The translations under genes and the position numbers were made by a program. Shown piece after piece: positions 1-10,998 of a DNA stretch of 64,000 nucleotides. The DNA is from Lycium barbarum (lineage: Eukaryota > Streptophyta > Magnoliopsida > Solanales > Solanaceae), in contig NC_083345.1 of NCBI RefSeq assembly GCF_019175385.1, positions 125,181,657-125,245,656 on the forward strand, read 5' to 3'. Numbering within the stretch: the first letter of the stretch is position 1; the number at the start of each line of letters is the position of its first letter. The notes under the pieces are model-generated. The model saw only the letters and a list, made by a program, of their open reading frames with translations. It was not told where the DNA came from and did not search any database.

Positions 1-641
1 GCAAAGAGGCCTCATCAAAAGTAACATCTCTACTAATTACAAACTTAAGAGGATCTAAACTCCATATTCTATATCCTTTTACCCCTTCAGCATATCCCAT
101 AAATAAACCTTTTCGAGCTCTAGGTTCTAGTTTTCCATCACTTACATGATAATATGCGGGACATCCAAAGATTCTTAAGTACGAGTAATGAGACGGTTTA
201 CTTGAGCATACCTTATTTGGAGTTTTGAAGTCAATCGCCGATGCTGGAGAACGATTAACAACATAACAAGCAGTATTTACTGCTTCCGCCCAGAACTCCT
301 TAGGCGTCTTGGCATTAGAGAGCATACATCGTGCTTTCTTAAGAAGAGTGAGGTTCATCCTTTCAGCTACTCCATTATGTTGTGTTTTATGCCTAACAAT
401 TCTATGTCTCAATACACCATGAATCTTGCAGAAATTGTCAAACTCTTCATTGCAAAACTCCAAGCCATTATCTATTCGAAGAAACTTAATCTTTCAGTCA
501 CACTGATTTTCAATTAATGTCTTCCAGTTTTTAAAATTCTCAAAGGCATCACTTTTAGCCTTTTATGAAGTATACCCAAACCTTGCATGAAAAATCATCA
601 ATGAAAGTAAGAAGATACCTCTTTCCACCCTTGGATAGAAC
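1..641 (-). pseudogene. copia integrase core remnant
   Basis: Minus-strand translation gives integrase-like segments directly after the GAG-pre-integrase block, but the frame changes several times and there are in-frame stops (for example around 480-565). No single open frame covers the domain. This is the decayed integrase of the copia element and continues past the left edge of the window. Confidence 0.7.
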
Positions 642-1058
642 TTAATATGGACCCCATATATTTGAATGAATGTAGTCAAGTACCCCTTCGGTTTTGTGCT
701 TGCCCACGCTAAAGCTGACCCGTTTCTGCTTTCCAAGGACACAATGCTCACAAAAATCAAGTGTGTTAATCTTCTCACCTTTTAAAAGGTTTCGATTGCT
801 TAAAATTGCCAACCCTTTCTTGCTCATGTAACCTAATCTCATATGCCATATCTTAGCCTTGTCATCATTTGCTAACTGTGAGGTTGCAGCATTCGCAGTA
901 CCTATAATGGTACTGCCCATAAGTACATAAAGACCACCCTCCAGTTTGGCCTTTAACATGACCAGAGAACCCTTGGTCACCTTGCAGATTCCACCTTCAC
1001 CTGCATGCTTATATCCGATCTTATCAAGAGTACCAAGAGAGATCAGATTCTTTTTCAT
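642..1058 (-). pseudogene. copia pol fragment: GAG-pre-integrase domain
   Basis: A 138-codon open segment. It holds a run reading ISLGTLD near its start, then HMRLGYMS near residue 70 and the paired cysteines of CEHCVLGKQ about 30 residues later. These are the histidines and cysteines of the zinc-binding HHCC region preceding the copia integrase. The segment runs out near the start of the integrase core, where the frame is lost. It is separated from the gag ORF by a frameshifted protease region (about 1059-1260). It is a relic of a polyprotein and not a free-standing gene. Confidence 0.8.
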
Positions 1059-1135
1059 ATCAGGAACATGTCAAACATTAGACAATGTTCTTATGATGCC
1101 GTCATGACACCATATACGGGCTGAACCAATGCCTG

Positions 1136-2011
1136 CTATTTCACATATTGTATCGTTATCCATAAGTACAGTCCCACTCGTATGCTCGTAGCTAGTAAAC
1201 CAATCTTTTCTGAAACACTTGTAAAGGTACAAGTTGAATCTAAAATCCACTTGTGTGTCTGAATGTCATGTGTTGAAGCAGTTAGCACATAATCTTCTCC
1301 AGATGTCTGAGCTACCTGAACCGTAGATGCACTGGCTGTTATTTTATCAATCTTCTTATTCGAGCAATCCCTCTCAAAGTGACCCTTTTGATGACAACCC
1401 CAACATTTAGCATCCTTCATATTCACCCTTTTCCTGGACTTTGACCTAGCAACTGATTTGCCTCTCCCTCTTTGGCTCGAGCGACCTCTAACCGTCAAAC
1501 CCTCACCATTGTCCTTTTTCTCACCATTGTTGATATGGTTTCTTAATTCATCCGAATTCAATGCATGTCTTACCATCTGTAACGTGACCATCTCTTTACT
1601 GTACATCATTGAATTAACTACGTCTTTGTACGCCGGTGATAATGAAAACAGTAGAGTGCACGCTAGTTCTTCATCTCCCACTTTAATATCAGTATGAGAA
1701 AGATCCATAGCGAATTTATTAAAAGCATCAAGATAATCCTGTAAAGTTGTACCTGTCTTCATCTTGAAGGTGTGTAAATGCTGCCTTAACAACATTCTAG
1801 TTGTTACTGATTTCTTCTGGTAGAGATCTTCAAGTTTCTTCAACAAACTCGTAGTTGTTTTCTCGGTAGTGACTTCACATAACACGCTGTCTGATAAGGA
1901 TAATTGAATTGAGCTAAATGCATCCATCTCAATCTTCTGCTTCTCGGCTTCTTTCGTATTTCCAGGATACGAGTCGTCCAAAGCATAGACTGATCCTTCT
2001 CTCCGTAACAA
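1136..2011 (-). pseudogene. copia gag with CCHC zinc knuckle and protease start
   Basis: A 291-codon open segment. Residues about 30-165 resemble the UBN2/copia gag fold (LYQKKSVTTRMLLRQHL, then TTLQDYLDAFNKF). Residues 150-200 are basic. A CX2CX4HX4C zinc knuckle lies at C203-C216. Near residue 255 the copia protease motif starts as WILDST, where active copies usually read DSG or DSA; about 25 residues later the frame fails. Gag would package the RNA into virus-like particles. The altered protease motif and lost frame suggest an inactive copy. Confidence 0.85.
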
Positions 2012-2125
2012 CGCTATGATCTTGATCTTCCAGATGTTGAATTTGTTACTTCATCCTTCAAAATTCGTTACCTCAAACTTCATAGATGCCACAGTCTCCT
2101 CGTCTCCTAGATCTCACGACCTGTA

Positions 2126-2140
2126 GGCTTCTGATACCAA
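2126..2140 (-). other. primer binding site for initiator tRNA-Met
   Basis: The reverse complement reads TTGGTATCAGAAGCC, matching the usual plant copia primer site TGGTATCAGAGCC with one extra A. It lies immediately next to the LTR terminus (TGTTAG on the plus strand at 2142) and upstream of gag. This fixes the element's orientation. Confidence 0.85.
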
Positions 2141-2141
2141 T

Positions 2142-2480
2142 TGTTAGCGCAGAAACGATAAAAACACAGTAATTAACGTGGTTCGGATCAATGTGATCCT
2201 AGTCCACGGAGAACGGCCGTCACTTTTATTAATATAAAGGGAGAAAGTAAGTTACAAGATTGAATACTCTTAGGTTCTATGTTATGTCCTACTTAATAAA
2301 TCCTAGCTAGCATGTATTTATACTACTAGATCTAATCCTTTCCTAGAAAGGATCTAAATCCCAATAACACTCGAAAACCAACAAAGAAAAAAGTTTCCTT
2401 TTATTTCTTTCCGCTTTTGAGTAGAAATTGACTTGAATATCTTCTCAACTTCACGTGTATATAATATATATACACGCACA
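2142..2480 (-). repeat. copia 5' LTR, outer end approximate
   Basis: The inner end is set by the primer binding site: the plus strand starts TGTTAGCGC, so the LTR ends GCGCTAACA in element orientation. Inside is a TATA-rich stretch at about 2458-2472, a plausible LTR promoter. The outer TG end cannot be fixed without the second LTR; it may extend to about 2545. Confidence 0.6.
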
Positions 2481-2687
2481 AACTTTATTCAAAAGAGATC
2501 CAAATCCCTTGATTGCAAGTGGCTCTGTCACTATGCACAACTATCACCATTGCCCACCATCACACAACCACGACATATTATAAAATTGGCATGCATGTGA
2601 TCCTGGCAGTGATGGGTTGAAAAACTTGTTTCAAACAATTAAATCACTCTTACAAGGGTTGCATTATTCATATATCTAAACTCATGA

Positions 2688-2850
2688 AAGGTCATGGTGG
2701 AGTGGTAAGTACTCTTTCGTTATTAATTAGAGGTCTCTTATTCGAGTTTTGGGTATGAAATCACATTTATTATGAAATATGTTAACTCCAAAAGTAAGAC
2801 TTTTAGAGGTGAATTTGAATTAATCAGGCTCCAAAGCGAATATCAGATCA
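2688..2850 (+). mobile_element. tRNA-derived SINE-like remnant
   Basis: It contains an A-box-like GTGGAGTGGTAAGTACTC and a degenerate B-box region (TATTCGAGTTTTGGGTATG) about 40 bp later, then a body ending in a phrase resembling GAATTCGAATTTAGTCGGGCTCC. The same layout recurs at 3186 and, weaker, at 45285. No target duplication was identified. Confidence 0.5.
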
Positions 2851-3185
2851 AGCAGATAGCGAAAGAATCTAAAATAAGGACAGCGAAGAATAACTTGTTC
2901 CTGAAATCATGCATGCACTATATTTCAGCAAGATCGTAGTGCGTTCCCTATGAAACTTTTTTGCTACAACAAGTAATAAGTATAGGCTTTTGACTTATGT
3001 AAATTCAAACAGTGAACTACGTGTGGTGGTTGGTTTTTCTCGGTCCACTAGTCTTAAGCAACAATTGGTCGAATCAAATTACACTCTCTACTGACAGTAT
3101 AAAAATATTTACACCATCAGATTATATAAAATTAGTAGTAATTATAGATTACATTATTGATAAGAATTGATTAACAATCGATCAA

Positions 3186-3375
3186 CAAGGATTGTGGTGG
3201 AGTGATAAGTATACCTTCATTCTTAATCAGAAATCTTAGGTCCGACCTTTAGGTGTGGAGTCATCTTTCTTAGGGAGTGTTTTACTGTCAATATGAGACT
3301 TTCCGCTGCGAATTCGTATTTAGTCGGACCCAATATGAATACCGAACAAATGATGAGAAGCCAAAAATAAAATAA
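3186..3375 (+). mobile_element. second copy of the same SINE-like remnant
   Basis: It repeats the 2688 element: GTGGTGGAGTGATAAGTA at the start, GGTGTGGAGTCATCTTTC in the middle, then GCGAATTCGTATTTAGTCGG and an ending near ATACCGAACA. It is diverged and interrupted by point changes. The two copies are about 500 bp apart in the same orientation. Confidence 0.5.
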
Positions 3376-4245
3376 AAAATTAATTAATAATCTTGAGTAA
3401 TTGATAACTAATCTACTATAACACATTTAGATCGCACAGATGGTGTTAATAACCGTTTATTGATTAACAATACTAGACGGCGTATGCCCGTAACACTTTG
3501 GATTATAGTGTATCTATGCGTATGTAGTTGTGTCTGCGTAGTGATAATATATAGTATATTTTATATTGCTAATAAACATACATAAGTTTGCACTGTTATT
3601 ATATATATATATACTATGTTCAAAACACGATTAATATAACATTGTAGTTTGTGCTCCGTATCCAAAACTTTTTTATATTAGTGTTTGCTACGAATGCAAA
3701 GTTGCAAAAATTTATTAATACTTTTTAGAGAAAATACATAACCCCCCCCCCCCCCCCAAACGTATAGCCAGATTAATTATGACGCACCCAACCTTTGCGG
3801 GCGACCTATTACCCCCCAGTCTTAATTTTTCAGTATTTTAGTACCATTTTCGATTGACGTGGCAAAAAAAAATTATGGCGAGTGAAAGCAGTAAAAATAT
3901 TTTTTATATTTTAATAAAAAATAATTTTTAAAAATTTATTTATATTTTATCCTCTCACCCACCCCCACCCTCCCTCTCTTCCACATTTCAATTGTTAAAT
4001 GCAATTTATTTTTCTCTTTCTTCTTCTTTCTCCTTTTTCTCTTTCTTCTTCTTTCTCCTCAACCACTGTCGTCGCCACACTGCCGCCGCCGCCACACCGC
4101 CGCCACCGCCACACCGTAGCAACACCGCAGCAGCAGAAGCAACAGGAGCAACAACAGTAACAACACCAAGATGAAAATGGGTCTGACCCATTAAAACATA
4201 ATGCCATTTTGGTGGAGGAGATATTTTGGTGTTTGATTTGCCTTC

Positions 4246-4580
4246 AAATGAATGTGTGCGTTAATGGAGAAAGAAAATGGGTTGAATGTGTGTGTGTTAA
4301 TGGAGGAAGAAAATGGGTTGAATGTGTGTGTGTTAATGGAGGAAGAAAATGGGTTGAAGAAAATGGATTTTAATGGAGGAAGAAAATGGGTTGAATGTTT
4401 CTTGAAAATAAGCTCTTTATGATTGATGATTAAATTGAATGTGTGTATTAATGGAGGAAGAAAATGGGTTGAATGTGCGTGTGTTAATGAAGGAAGAAAA
4501 TGGGTTGAATGTGTATTGTTAATGGAGGAAGAAAATGGGTTGAATGTGTGTGTGCTAATGGGGGAAGAAAATGGGTTGAT
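4246..4580 (+). repeat. 36-bp minisatellite inside the Mutator-like element
   Basis: About eight imperfect copies of a unit containing GAATGTGTGTGTGTTAATGG followed by AGGAAGAAAATGGGTT. Unit length is near 36 bp, with one interruption at about 4400-4435. The array lies wholly between the element's inverted repeats. Confidence 0.85.
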
Positions 4581-4590
4581 GGATTTCTTG

Positions 4591-4650
4591 AAATGAAGAA
4601 GAAGAAGAAGAAGAAGAAGAAGAAGAAGAAGAAGAAGAAGAAGAAGAAGG
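4591..4650 (+). repeat. (GAA)n microsatellite
   Basis: An uninterrupted GAA run of about 19 units directly after the minisatellite, followed by a degenerate tail. The lysine-rich open frame across it is an artefact of the repeat. Confidence 0.95.
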
Positions 4651-5059
4651 GTTTAGTGACGAAGAAGAAGAGTTTAGTGATGAAAAAGACAAAATTAATG
4701 GTTTAATGGTTAATTAGAGGTTAATTAGTGTAAATATAATTAATAAAAGAAAAATCAAATGAAAAAAAAAAAAGGAAAAGTGGCAGTGACGTGGCAGCAG
4801 CGTGGCACCAATTTGGCGGAGAGTGTGCAACACTCTTCACTGTGCAACTGGGCTTTAATTTTTTTTTTGTCACGTCAGTCAAAAAATGGTACAAAAATAC
4901 AGAAAAATTAAGACTGGGGGGGTAATAGGTCGCCCGCAAAGGTTGGGTGCGTCATAATTAATTTGGCTATACGTTGGGGGGGGGGGGGGGGGTGTTATGT
5001 ATTTTCCCTACTTTTTAAAAGAGAAGACTTGTTTAAAAGGAAACTATTTTCCTTTCTTT

Positions 5060-5480
5060 GAGACAACACAATAGCAATATTTAAGCATAAGTTGATTGAA
5101 TTTTAATTCGATTAATTTAAAGGTGTAAAATATTCTATTGTTAATGTATGTAGATTGGACCTAAACAATACTTATTATTTTTTTATCAAATTTTGATTTG
5201 GATAATTCTAATTCAAATTATTAAATTAATTTTACATATTTAAGACAAAACAAAGTAGAAATTTGATTTCTCTTTGAGATAAAACAATAACAATATTTAA
5301 GCATCAGTTGATACTTTGAATTTTAATTCGATTAATTTAAAGGTGTAAAATATTCTATTGTTAATGTATGTAGAGACAATACTTATTATTTTTTATCAAT
5401 TTTTGATTTGGATAATTCTAATTCAATTTATTAAATTAATTTTACATGTTTAAAATGAAACAAAGTAGAAATTTAATTTT
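5060..5480 (+). repeat. 216-bp direct tandem duplication
   Basis: Two copies start at 5060 and 5276. Shared phrases include GTGTAAAATATTCTATTG, TTTGATTTGGATAATTC and ACAAAGTAGAAATTT. The second copy carries small indels. The sequence is AT-rich and noncoding, with no terminal inverted repeats seen. Confidence 0.8.
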
Positions 5481-5990
5481 CTATTTAAACAAAGAACTAC
5501 TATTTTTTAATTTTTGGTAAATATTCTTGGTTTATCTCATCTTACTTGTCATGTTGTCTTTTGCACGATTTTTTAAGGAAACGTCAATTAGAATTAGAAT
5601 TTGACTAATTTACCTTATTAATTATTTGATCTCCATTTAATATTATTTTTTCTTTTACGACATTAATCTCTTTTCACATTTATTAGAGTAAGGAAAAAAA
5701 TGAAAAAGTAATTAAATTCTTTCGTTTTAAAATATAAATAAATAAACATAACAAATAAATGACATGGCGGAATAGCAAATACAACAGTTAAATATCTAGA
5801 TTAGATCTCAGGCTAATATAAGAAAAGAAAGGAAATTGTATGGTTTAACTACTTAACTTTTTGAAGAAAAGCAATAACATGGGGTTCATGTTTTTTGTTG
5901 TACAATGATTTCATTTGCTCCCACTAATGGATTGATACACATGTGACAATGAATCCACCATTATTTACTTAATGGGGATACTTTGGGAAT
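5481..5990. other. AT-rich intergenic DNA, nothing recognised
   Basis: No open frame with protein similarity, no RNA gene and no clear transposon end was found here. Confidence 0.6.
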
Positions 5991-5999
5991 TACATGAAT

Positions 6000-6200
6000 A
6001 TTGTTTAATTTTTTAATATGGGGTGCACGTTTTTTTTTACATTACTTGTTTTTTTAATATGGGGTCCACTTTTTTTTAACATGAGTTTGGTGATGGTGGG
6101 GTCTATTTTTTTTTTTTAATATTGCTTGGTGTTTTAGTAATGGGCCCACCCTTTTTTTTTTTGAAAGAGTGACTGACGACGAAGCATGGGTTTTACCCAT
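6000..6200 (+). mobile_element. Helitron-like 3' end, tentative
   Basis: Three imperfect repeats of TTTAATATGGGGTCCAC type precede a perfect hairpin, GAAGCATGGGT / ACCCATGCTTC with a 3-nt loop (about 6179-6205), followed by TATATAGT. A hairpin near a 3' terminus is Helitron-like, but the canonical CTRR end is missing. A related hairpin plus TAATATAGT occurs at about 40041-40080. Confidence 0.35.
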
Positions 6201-6209
6201 GCTTCTATA

Positions 6210-7090
6210 TAGTAGTAAAGTAAAATGCTTTGTATTTTGGTGTATTTTAATTTTTCATTCATTTACTGTACTTGAATTAGGTTCATTTGCTTCTCCATAG
6301 TGGTTAATTATATTATCATCATTATTCCTTGAAATTATGAGAATTTAAATTATATCCACTCAGTGTACACTCGATTTAATTAAGTGAAATTTTTTCTTTC
6401 TAAAATATCAAATAGTCTGATCAAAACTACCATAGTCCAAAGCTCTTACGAAGAAAAATATTTGGTCAGCATGCTCATAAATAAACAACGTGAGAAAAAA
6501 TCGATTATTGGTTGAAATGTTTAGTCTATTTTGGTTAAAAGCAAGAGGAATATTTGCAGACTACGCAAGTGAGGGAAAAAGTGAAACATGTGATTTATAA
6601 GAAAAGGCTTTGGTTCGTTCATTGAAGATGAATTGAACTTGTACCAAAAACTGGGGGAAAAAAATTATAAGTAAAATAAGAGGAGAAAATGGTCAAACAT
6701 CATGTGGGGGTGGCATTCTTTATGATAATTTTCTATAGTCAAGTTGAATTGCTTGGCTCTCAGTTTCTAATATACTAAGTTTGAACGCCAAAGGGGTATG
6801 GGGGGCAGTTTGAGATATTTGTCCATCCTTAATCAAATATTACGAGTTTGAGTTTTCGTACAGTATTTTAATATAAATATAAGGTTAAGAGGATTACGGA
6901 TTTCTCCTTGCGAAAGTAGAAATCTTGCAACCACAATTTAAATCAATGTTCGTTGGAATTCTCATAAAATAAATGAATTCCCTTATTTTCACAGCCTGTC
7001 ATTGACACAATAAATGTTTCTGTATAGCTAACCCTAACCGTTGTTTGTTTCTCGCAAGAAATGTTAGCTAGGAAAATCTTAATTTTTTAC
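6210..7090. other. AT-rich intergenic DNA, nothing recognised
   Basis: No coding similarity, tRNA or clear repeat boundary was seen in this stretch. Confidence 0.55.
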
Positions 7091-7091
7091 A

Positions 7092-7365
7092 CACTACTAA
7101 AAAATCATTATTTTCCCATTGAAATTTTCCACTGAAAAATGTTCAGTGACTATTTTCATCGAATGTCAAGGGGAAAACCTAAATAGAGTGTTTTCACACG
7201 AAAAAATTAGGAAGTTTTCTAGTGTTTCAATGGGAATCTGTTTCCCACCATGCGTTTTCCCAGTGAGTTGGTTCTGTGGGAATGAAGTGGGAAAATCATG
7301 TTTTGTAATACAAATCTCCCACTGAATGTCGGGGAGAAAAACCTCTATTTTTAATGGTGGCACCC
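7092..7365 (+). mobile_element. possible CACTA-type transposon terminus
   Basis: It begins CACTACTAAAAAATC, the usual start of plant CACTA (En/Spm) elements, and continues with short inverted motifs (TTTTCCCA / TGGGAAAA types) like subterminal repeats. The matching TAGTAGTG end was not found nearby, so this is an isolated or decayed end. Short open frames on both strands here are not credible genes. Confidence 0.4.
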
Positions 7366-7379
7366 ATAATGAGCTAGTA

Positions 7380-7950
7380 TTTAAGTGAAAGATTAATAAC
7401 TAACTAGCACCTTTTATTAGTGGACTCGATCCAATAATATTTTCCAAACACTTTTGAAATGGAGAAATTCTTAGTAAGAACCACTCTACCCCTTAGTAGG
7501 ACTATATACCTAGCGCGAATCTAAATTAATCGGGTCGGTAAGTATCAAATGCTCAATTGTAAGAAAAATTATGCAGTTTCAACTTAGGTTTTCAGGTCAA
7601 TATAGATCTAACTAGGAATGCAGCCCTACGTTGTGCTGAAAGTTGACAATCAACATTTGTAAAATCTCAGTCAGAAATTTAACTATTTTGGGCAATGTTG
7701 GACTTATTTTAGCACTGTCTTTAAATAATTCTTGGTCAATTCCTCACATGATATATTGCTTTCAGAATTGAGTCTCCATTTCCAGAACCATTCTTTGGTC
7801 AAATCCTTCATATGACATGTCAGATATTGGTCCCGATTTCCAGTCATTCTCCTCCAAAAACCTGCATGTTAAGGAGTCAATTGGTTCACAACGTGAGATT
7901 TTCGGACACGAATTCGAATAAAATCGGGCTAATGCAGATACGAACACTAG
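7380..7950. other. intergenic DNA, no gene recognised
   Basis: A fragment near 7505-7555 resembles the tail of the SINE-like family at 2688 (CGAATCTAAATTAATCGGG). Nothing else is identifiable. Confidence 0.45.
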
Positions 7951-7952
7951 AT

Positions 7953-8070
7953 GGAAAATAAAATAAAAAATGAAAGGAATGTTATACAGTGAGAAAATAA
8001 AATAAAAAATGAAAGGAATGTTATACAGTGAGAAAATAAAATAAAAAATGAAAGGAATGTTATACAGTGA
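7953..8070 (+). repeat. 39-bp tandem repeat, three copies
   Basis: Three near-identical copies of a 39-bp unit containing GAAAATAAAATAAAAAATG followed by AAAGGAATGTTATACAGT. The repetitive minus-strand open frame across it is an artefact. Confidence 0.9.
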
Positions 8071-8343
8071 GGAATAATACAAGATAAAAGGAATTATATA
8101 ATTTACCTCACAAAAAAAAAAAAAAAAGTAATTAGCGATGGACAACTTCTATCATCAAACAGCAAAATTTTATTTCTAAATCCTATTTAACGATGAATTA
8201 TCACAAAGACATGTTAACTATTGGTTATTCGACAATAGATTCGACGAATACTAAATAGCTAGTTCCTTTTTTTTTTTTTTTTTGTAGTATAGCATTTTTC
8301 ACTTTCAGTACTTTTTATCTCCGTTTAATTATTGATATACTTA

Positions 8344-8690
8344 TAGCCTGTTTGGCCAAGATTTTAAAAATAGCTTATTTTAAAAAGTACTTTTGGCTAA
8401 AAGCAGTTTGTGTTTGGCCAATTAATTTAAAAAATACTTTTTAGTAGCAATTAGTGTTTGACCAAGCTTTTAAAAAGTGCTTCTATGTATATTTTTCTCA
8501 AAAGTATTTTTCAAAAAAGTGCTTTTGGGCAAAAGCTATTTTTTTTAGCTTCTGAAAAACTGTTTCTGCTAATCCCAAAAGCACTTATTTTCTCTCAAAA
8601 GCTTGGCCAAACACCTCACTTTTTTTAAATTAAGCACTTATTGAAAAAATAAGTACTTTTAGGGAAAAATAAGCTTGGCCAAACAGGCTA
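8344..8690. mobile_element. Tourist-like MITE (PIF/Harbinger type)
   Basis: The ends are TAGCCTGTTTGGCCAAG and its complement CTTGGCCAAACAGGCTA. The trinucleotide TTA flanks both sides (8341-8343 and 8691-8693), the target duplication expected for PIF/Harbinger. Length is 347 bp, with no coding capacity. A second, 377-bp member is at 43813-44189, also with TTA. Confidence 0.85.
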
Positions 8691-8897
8691 TTACTCATAT
8701 TTCACATTTTATCCCGAATGAAATAATGTACATATTCATGCATAACTTAATGTGGATACTATTTAATGTCGCCAACTGGACATTGTACTGTTAGTTATGT
8801 GGGGATTATCTTTTTCTTATGCAATCAAGTAATCGTAGTACGTATTAGTTATGTCAAATTTATTTTTCCTAATATCTCTAACTAAACATCGTGCTTG

Positions 8898-8985
8898 TAT
8901 TAGGTTGTCTACATCACACTTTTGGAGTGCGGTCCTTCCCCGGACTCTGCTAACGCAGGATGTTTTGTGCATCGAGCTGCTCAAA
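8898..8985 (+). mobile_element. SINE 3'-region fragment
   Basis: The phrases TGCGGTCCTTCCCCGGACTC, AACGCAGGATG and TTTGTGCATCGAGCTGC match the well-known 3' body of Solanaceae tRNA-derived SINEs. The tRNA-like head is absent. The 84-codon open frame starting at 8851 runs through this repeat and is not a gene. Confidence 0.6.
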
Positions 8986-9105
8986 CATCGTATTATTTGT
9001 TTTAACGCGAAATTTTATGATGAGATTTTATTTCCTAATCCATCCAACCAAACGATAGATAAGGAAATGTCCACATACAAGGCAAAGAACAAGATCATAT
9101 GGTAA

Positions 9106-9560
9106 CCTAAAAAAAAAAAAAAAAAACTTCAACTAGGATTAATCAAAGCTGGAGCTTATACTTAAATTTTTTGTTAAATTTTTAAGGCTACATTTCTACT
9201 CTTGGCTAGCAGACTTGGCCGTTATTCAACATGAAGACTAGACAGGATATTATTTGACTAGGAAAAATTATAGGAACATATGTGTGTGTGGAAAGGGAAA
9301 TGTAACTTAATCAATTAACTAATATCATAAGAAATGAGTTAATTAAGAGCCAATGGGAAATAGATGAGAGGTATTATGTCTCTGATCTTCAAACAAATTG
9401 ACCGAGTCTTCTTTGAATTGTTGATTAAATATAATATATTATGCCTAAGTTGGAAATAAATTAAACCCCTCATAGCAAATTGCACATGTTACGATTAAAA
9501 AAAGAAAAAAAAAAGATGTTACGATCATTTAAAATGTTAGTTGTTTAGGGCGTATACAAA
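9106..9560. other. AT-rich intergenic DNA, nothing recognised
   Basis: Poly-A tracts are present at 9109-9126 and 9498-9514; no coding or structured RNA signal was seen. Confidence 0.5.
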
Positions 9561-9561
9561 T

Positions 9562-9800
9562 TTCTTGCCGTTTCAATTTGTGTGGCGGTGTTTGACTGGC
9601 CATAAAGTTCAAGAAAAGAAAAGAAAGACTTGTAAAAACTTGTAGATTAAAACAAGCTATAGATATGTATAAATCATCTCATTAAAGTTAAAATGAAAAG
9701 TTTAAATTTATATTATTTCTAAATAAAAAAGTATAACTTTTTTTTGGGGACAAATTCCCAAGAAAATTATAACACGTAAATTAAGACAGAAGGAATATTC
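9562..9800. mobile_element. degenerate Stowaway-like MITE
   Basis: It starts near CCGTTTCAATTTGTGTGGC and ends near GTAAATTAAGACAGAAGGAA, roughly inverted, with the internal phrase ATCTCATTAAAGTTAAAATG shared with the other Stowaway copies in this window. The ends are too diverged to fix the TA target. Confidence 0.5.
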
Positions 9801-10083
9801 CTTTTGTGACGTTCTGGATGGTTAGATACTACATGTAAGTGAATCGATTTTATAGCAGTAAAACAAAAAAGAAATTGTTAGGATCATGATTTTGTAATCT
9901 AACATGGCGATTAATTAAAAATGGCATGAAATAGAAAAGCAGGAGAGTTGAGAATCAATGTTATGCATCCAGGCAATAATACTCGAAGATTATGATAGGG
10001 GGTCAAATGAATCTCTTTTCGCCTCTTGCTGGAATTCCGATTTCGAACAGTTTAAATTTTGAATCTGCCTCTAATACATTTAC

Positions 10084-10305
10084 GTATGGTTTTCTAGCTT
10101 TTATCATAATTATAAACCACTAATAATGCTAAGTTCTTTTTTTTGCCATTTGGTATCCGAAACCCACTGGCCAAGATTTTCACCAGGTAAAAATGTATGA
10201 TTTTCCAGCTTTTATCATAATTATAAACCACTAATAATGCTAAGTTCTTTTTTTAACCATTTGGTATCCAAAACCCACTAGCCAAGATTTTCACCAGGTA
10301 AAGTG
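10084..10305 (+). repeat. 111-bp direct tandem duplication
   Basis: Copies start at 10084 and 10195 and share CTTTTATCATAATTATAAAC and CCAAGATTTTCACCAGGTAA with few substitutions. The repeat lies downstream of DDA1 and is noncoding. Confidence 0.9.
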
Positions 10306-10454
10306 TAAGGGTTCATTCAAGGCAAAACATTTCCTGCCAAAAATCACTCTATCCCATAGCTCGAACCCGAAACATATAATTACAGGAAAATGAATCAAAG
10401 TACTTCTCCCACATCTAATACCACCTACACAAAGAAAACCATATACTCTATGCA

Positions 10455-10910
10455 TGTACTATACTATCAATGCTCATGCAGAGAAATCTCATCCAACAAC
10501 ATTTTCATTGGTGTACATCTCATTTGCTATATGACAATTGCCAAGCAAGCTCTTCAGAGTTTTACAACAACATGCATCTGCATCATCACAACAATATTTA
10601 CAGAGCTATGCAGAAAACCAGAAGATTTTAACCTATTTGGAAGTTAGTCAATCTTCGAAAACCAAGTTGTTACTATCCAGTTTGTACTATACTATCAATG
10701 CTCATGCAGAGAAATCTCATCCAACAACATTTTCATTGGTGTACATCTCATTTGCTATATGACAATTGCCAAGCAAGCTCTTCAGAGTTTTACAACAACA
10801 TGCATCTGCATCATCACAACAATATTTACAGAACTATGCAGAAAACCAGAAGATTTTAACCTATTTGGAAGGTTAGTCAATCTTCGAAAACCAGGTCGTT
10901 ACAATCCAGT
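10455..10910 (+). repeat. 228-bp direct tandem duplication downstream of DDA1
   Basis: Copy 1 is 10455-10682, copy 2 is 10683-10910; both start TGTACTATACTATCAATGC and run to TCCAGTTTG with only a few differences. It lies about 90-540 bp beyond the DDA1 stop, so it may overlap the DDA1 3' UTR or polyadenylation region. A C-run of about 20 (10951-10970) separates it from the coding end. Confidence 0.9.
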
Positions 10911-10998
10911 TTGCAACCGCCACATTTCGCGTTTTCTCATCGCTGCACTTAACCCCCCCCCCCCCCCCCCCGGGGCCGCTTTCCCCACGGGTAGCATC

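Larger units (their letters stand above)
1..2480 (-). mobile_element. Ty1/copia LTR retrotransposon, partial and degenerate
   Basis: Read on the minus strand this stretch has the order LTR, primer binding site, gag, protease start, GAG-pre-integrase, integrase, which is the copia order. The left window edge cuts the element inside the integrase, so reverse transcriptase, RNase H and the second LTR are off-window. Reading frames are broken between gag and the pre-integrase domain and again throughout the integrase, so this copy is not autonomous. The outer LTR boundary near 2480 is uncertain because the partner LTR and the target duplication cannot be seen. Confidence 0.9.
3728..5008. mobile_element. 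non-autonomous Mutator-like element with 9-bp target duplication
   Basis: The ends are inverted repeats of about 120 bp: GAGAAAATACATAAC at the left and the complement of GGGAAAATACATAAC at the right, each followed by a long C/G run and then a conserved block containing GCCAGATTAATTATGACGC. A perfect 9-bp direct repeat, TACTTTTTA, flanks it at 3719-3727 and 5009-5017. Long terminal inverted repeats plus a 9-bp duplication are the Mutator (MULE) signature. No transposase is visible. The interior is low-complexity: pyrimidine tract, CCG/CAC-rich block, a 36-bp minisatellite and a GAA microsatellite. Confidence 0.85.

Noticed and set aside
3992..4207. Overlapping open frames on both strands rich in Pro/His or Cys/Gly
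   Set aside because: They come from a CCG/CAC low-complexity block within a Mutator-like element; three frames are open at once because the repeat lacks stops.
7762..8145. 127-codon minus-strand frame with repeated YNIPFIFYFIFSL
   Set aside because: Direct translation of the 39-bp tandem repeat at 7953-8070.
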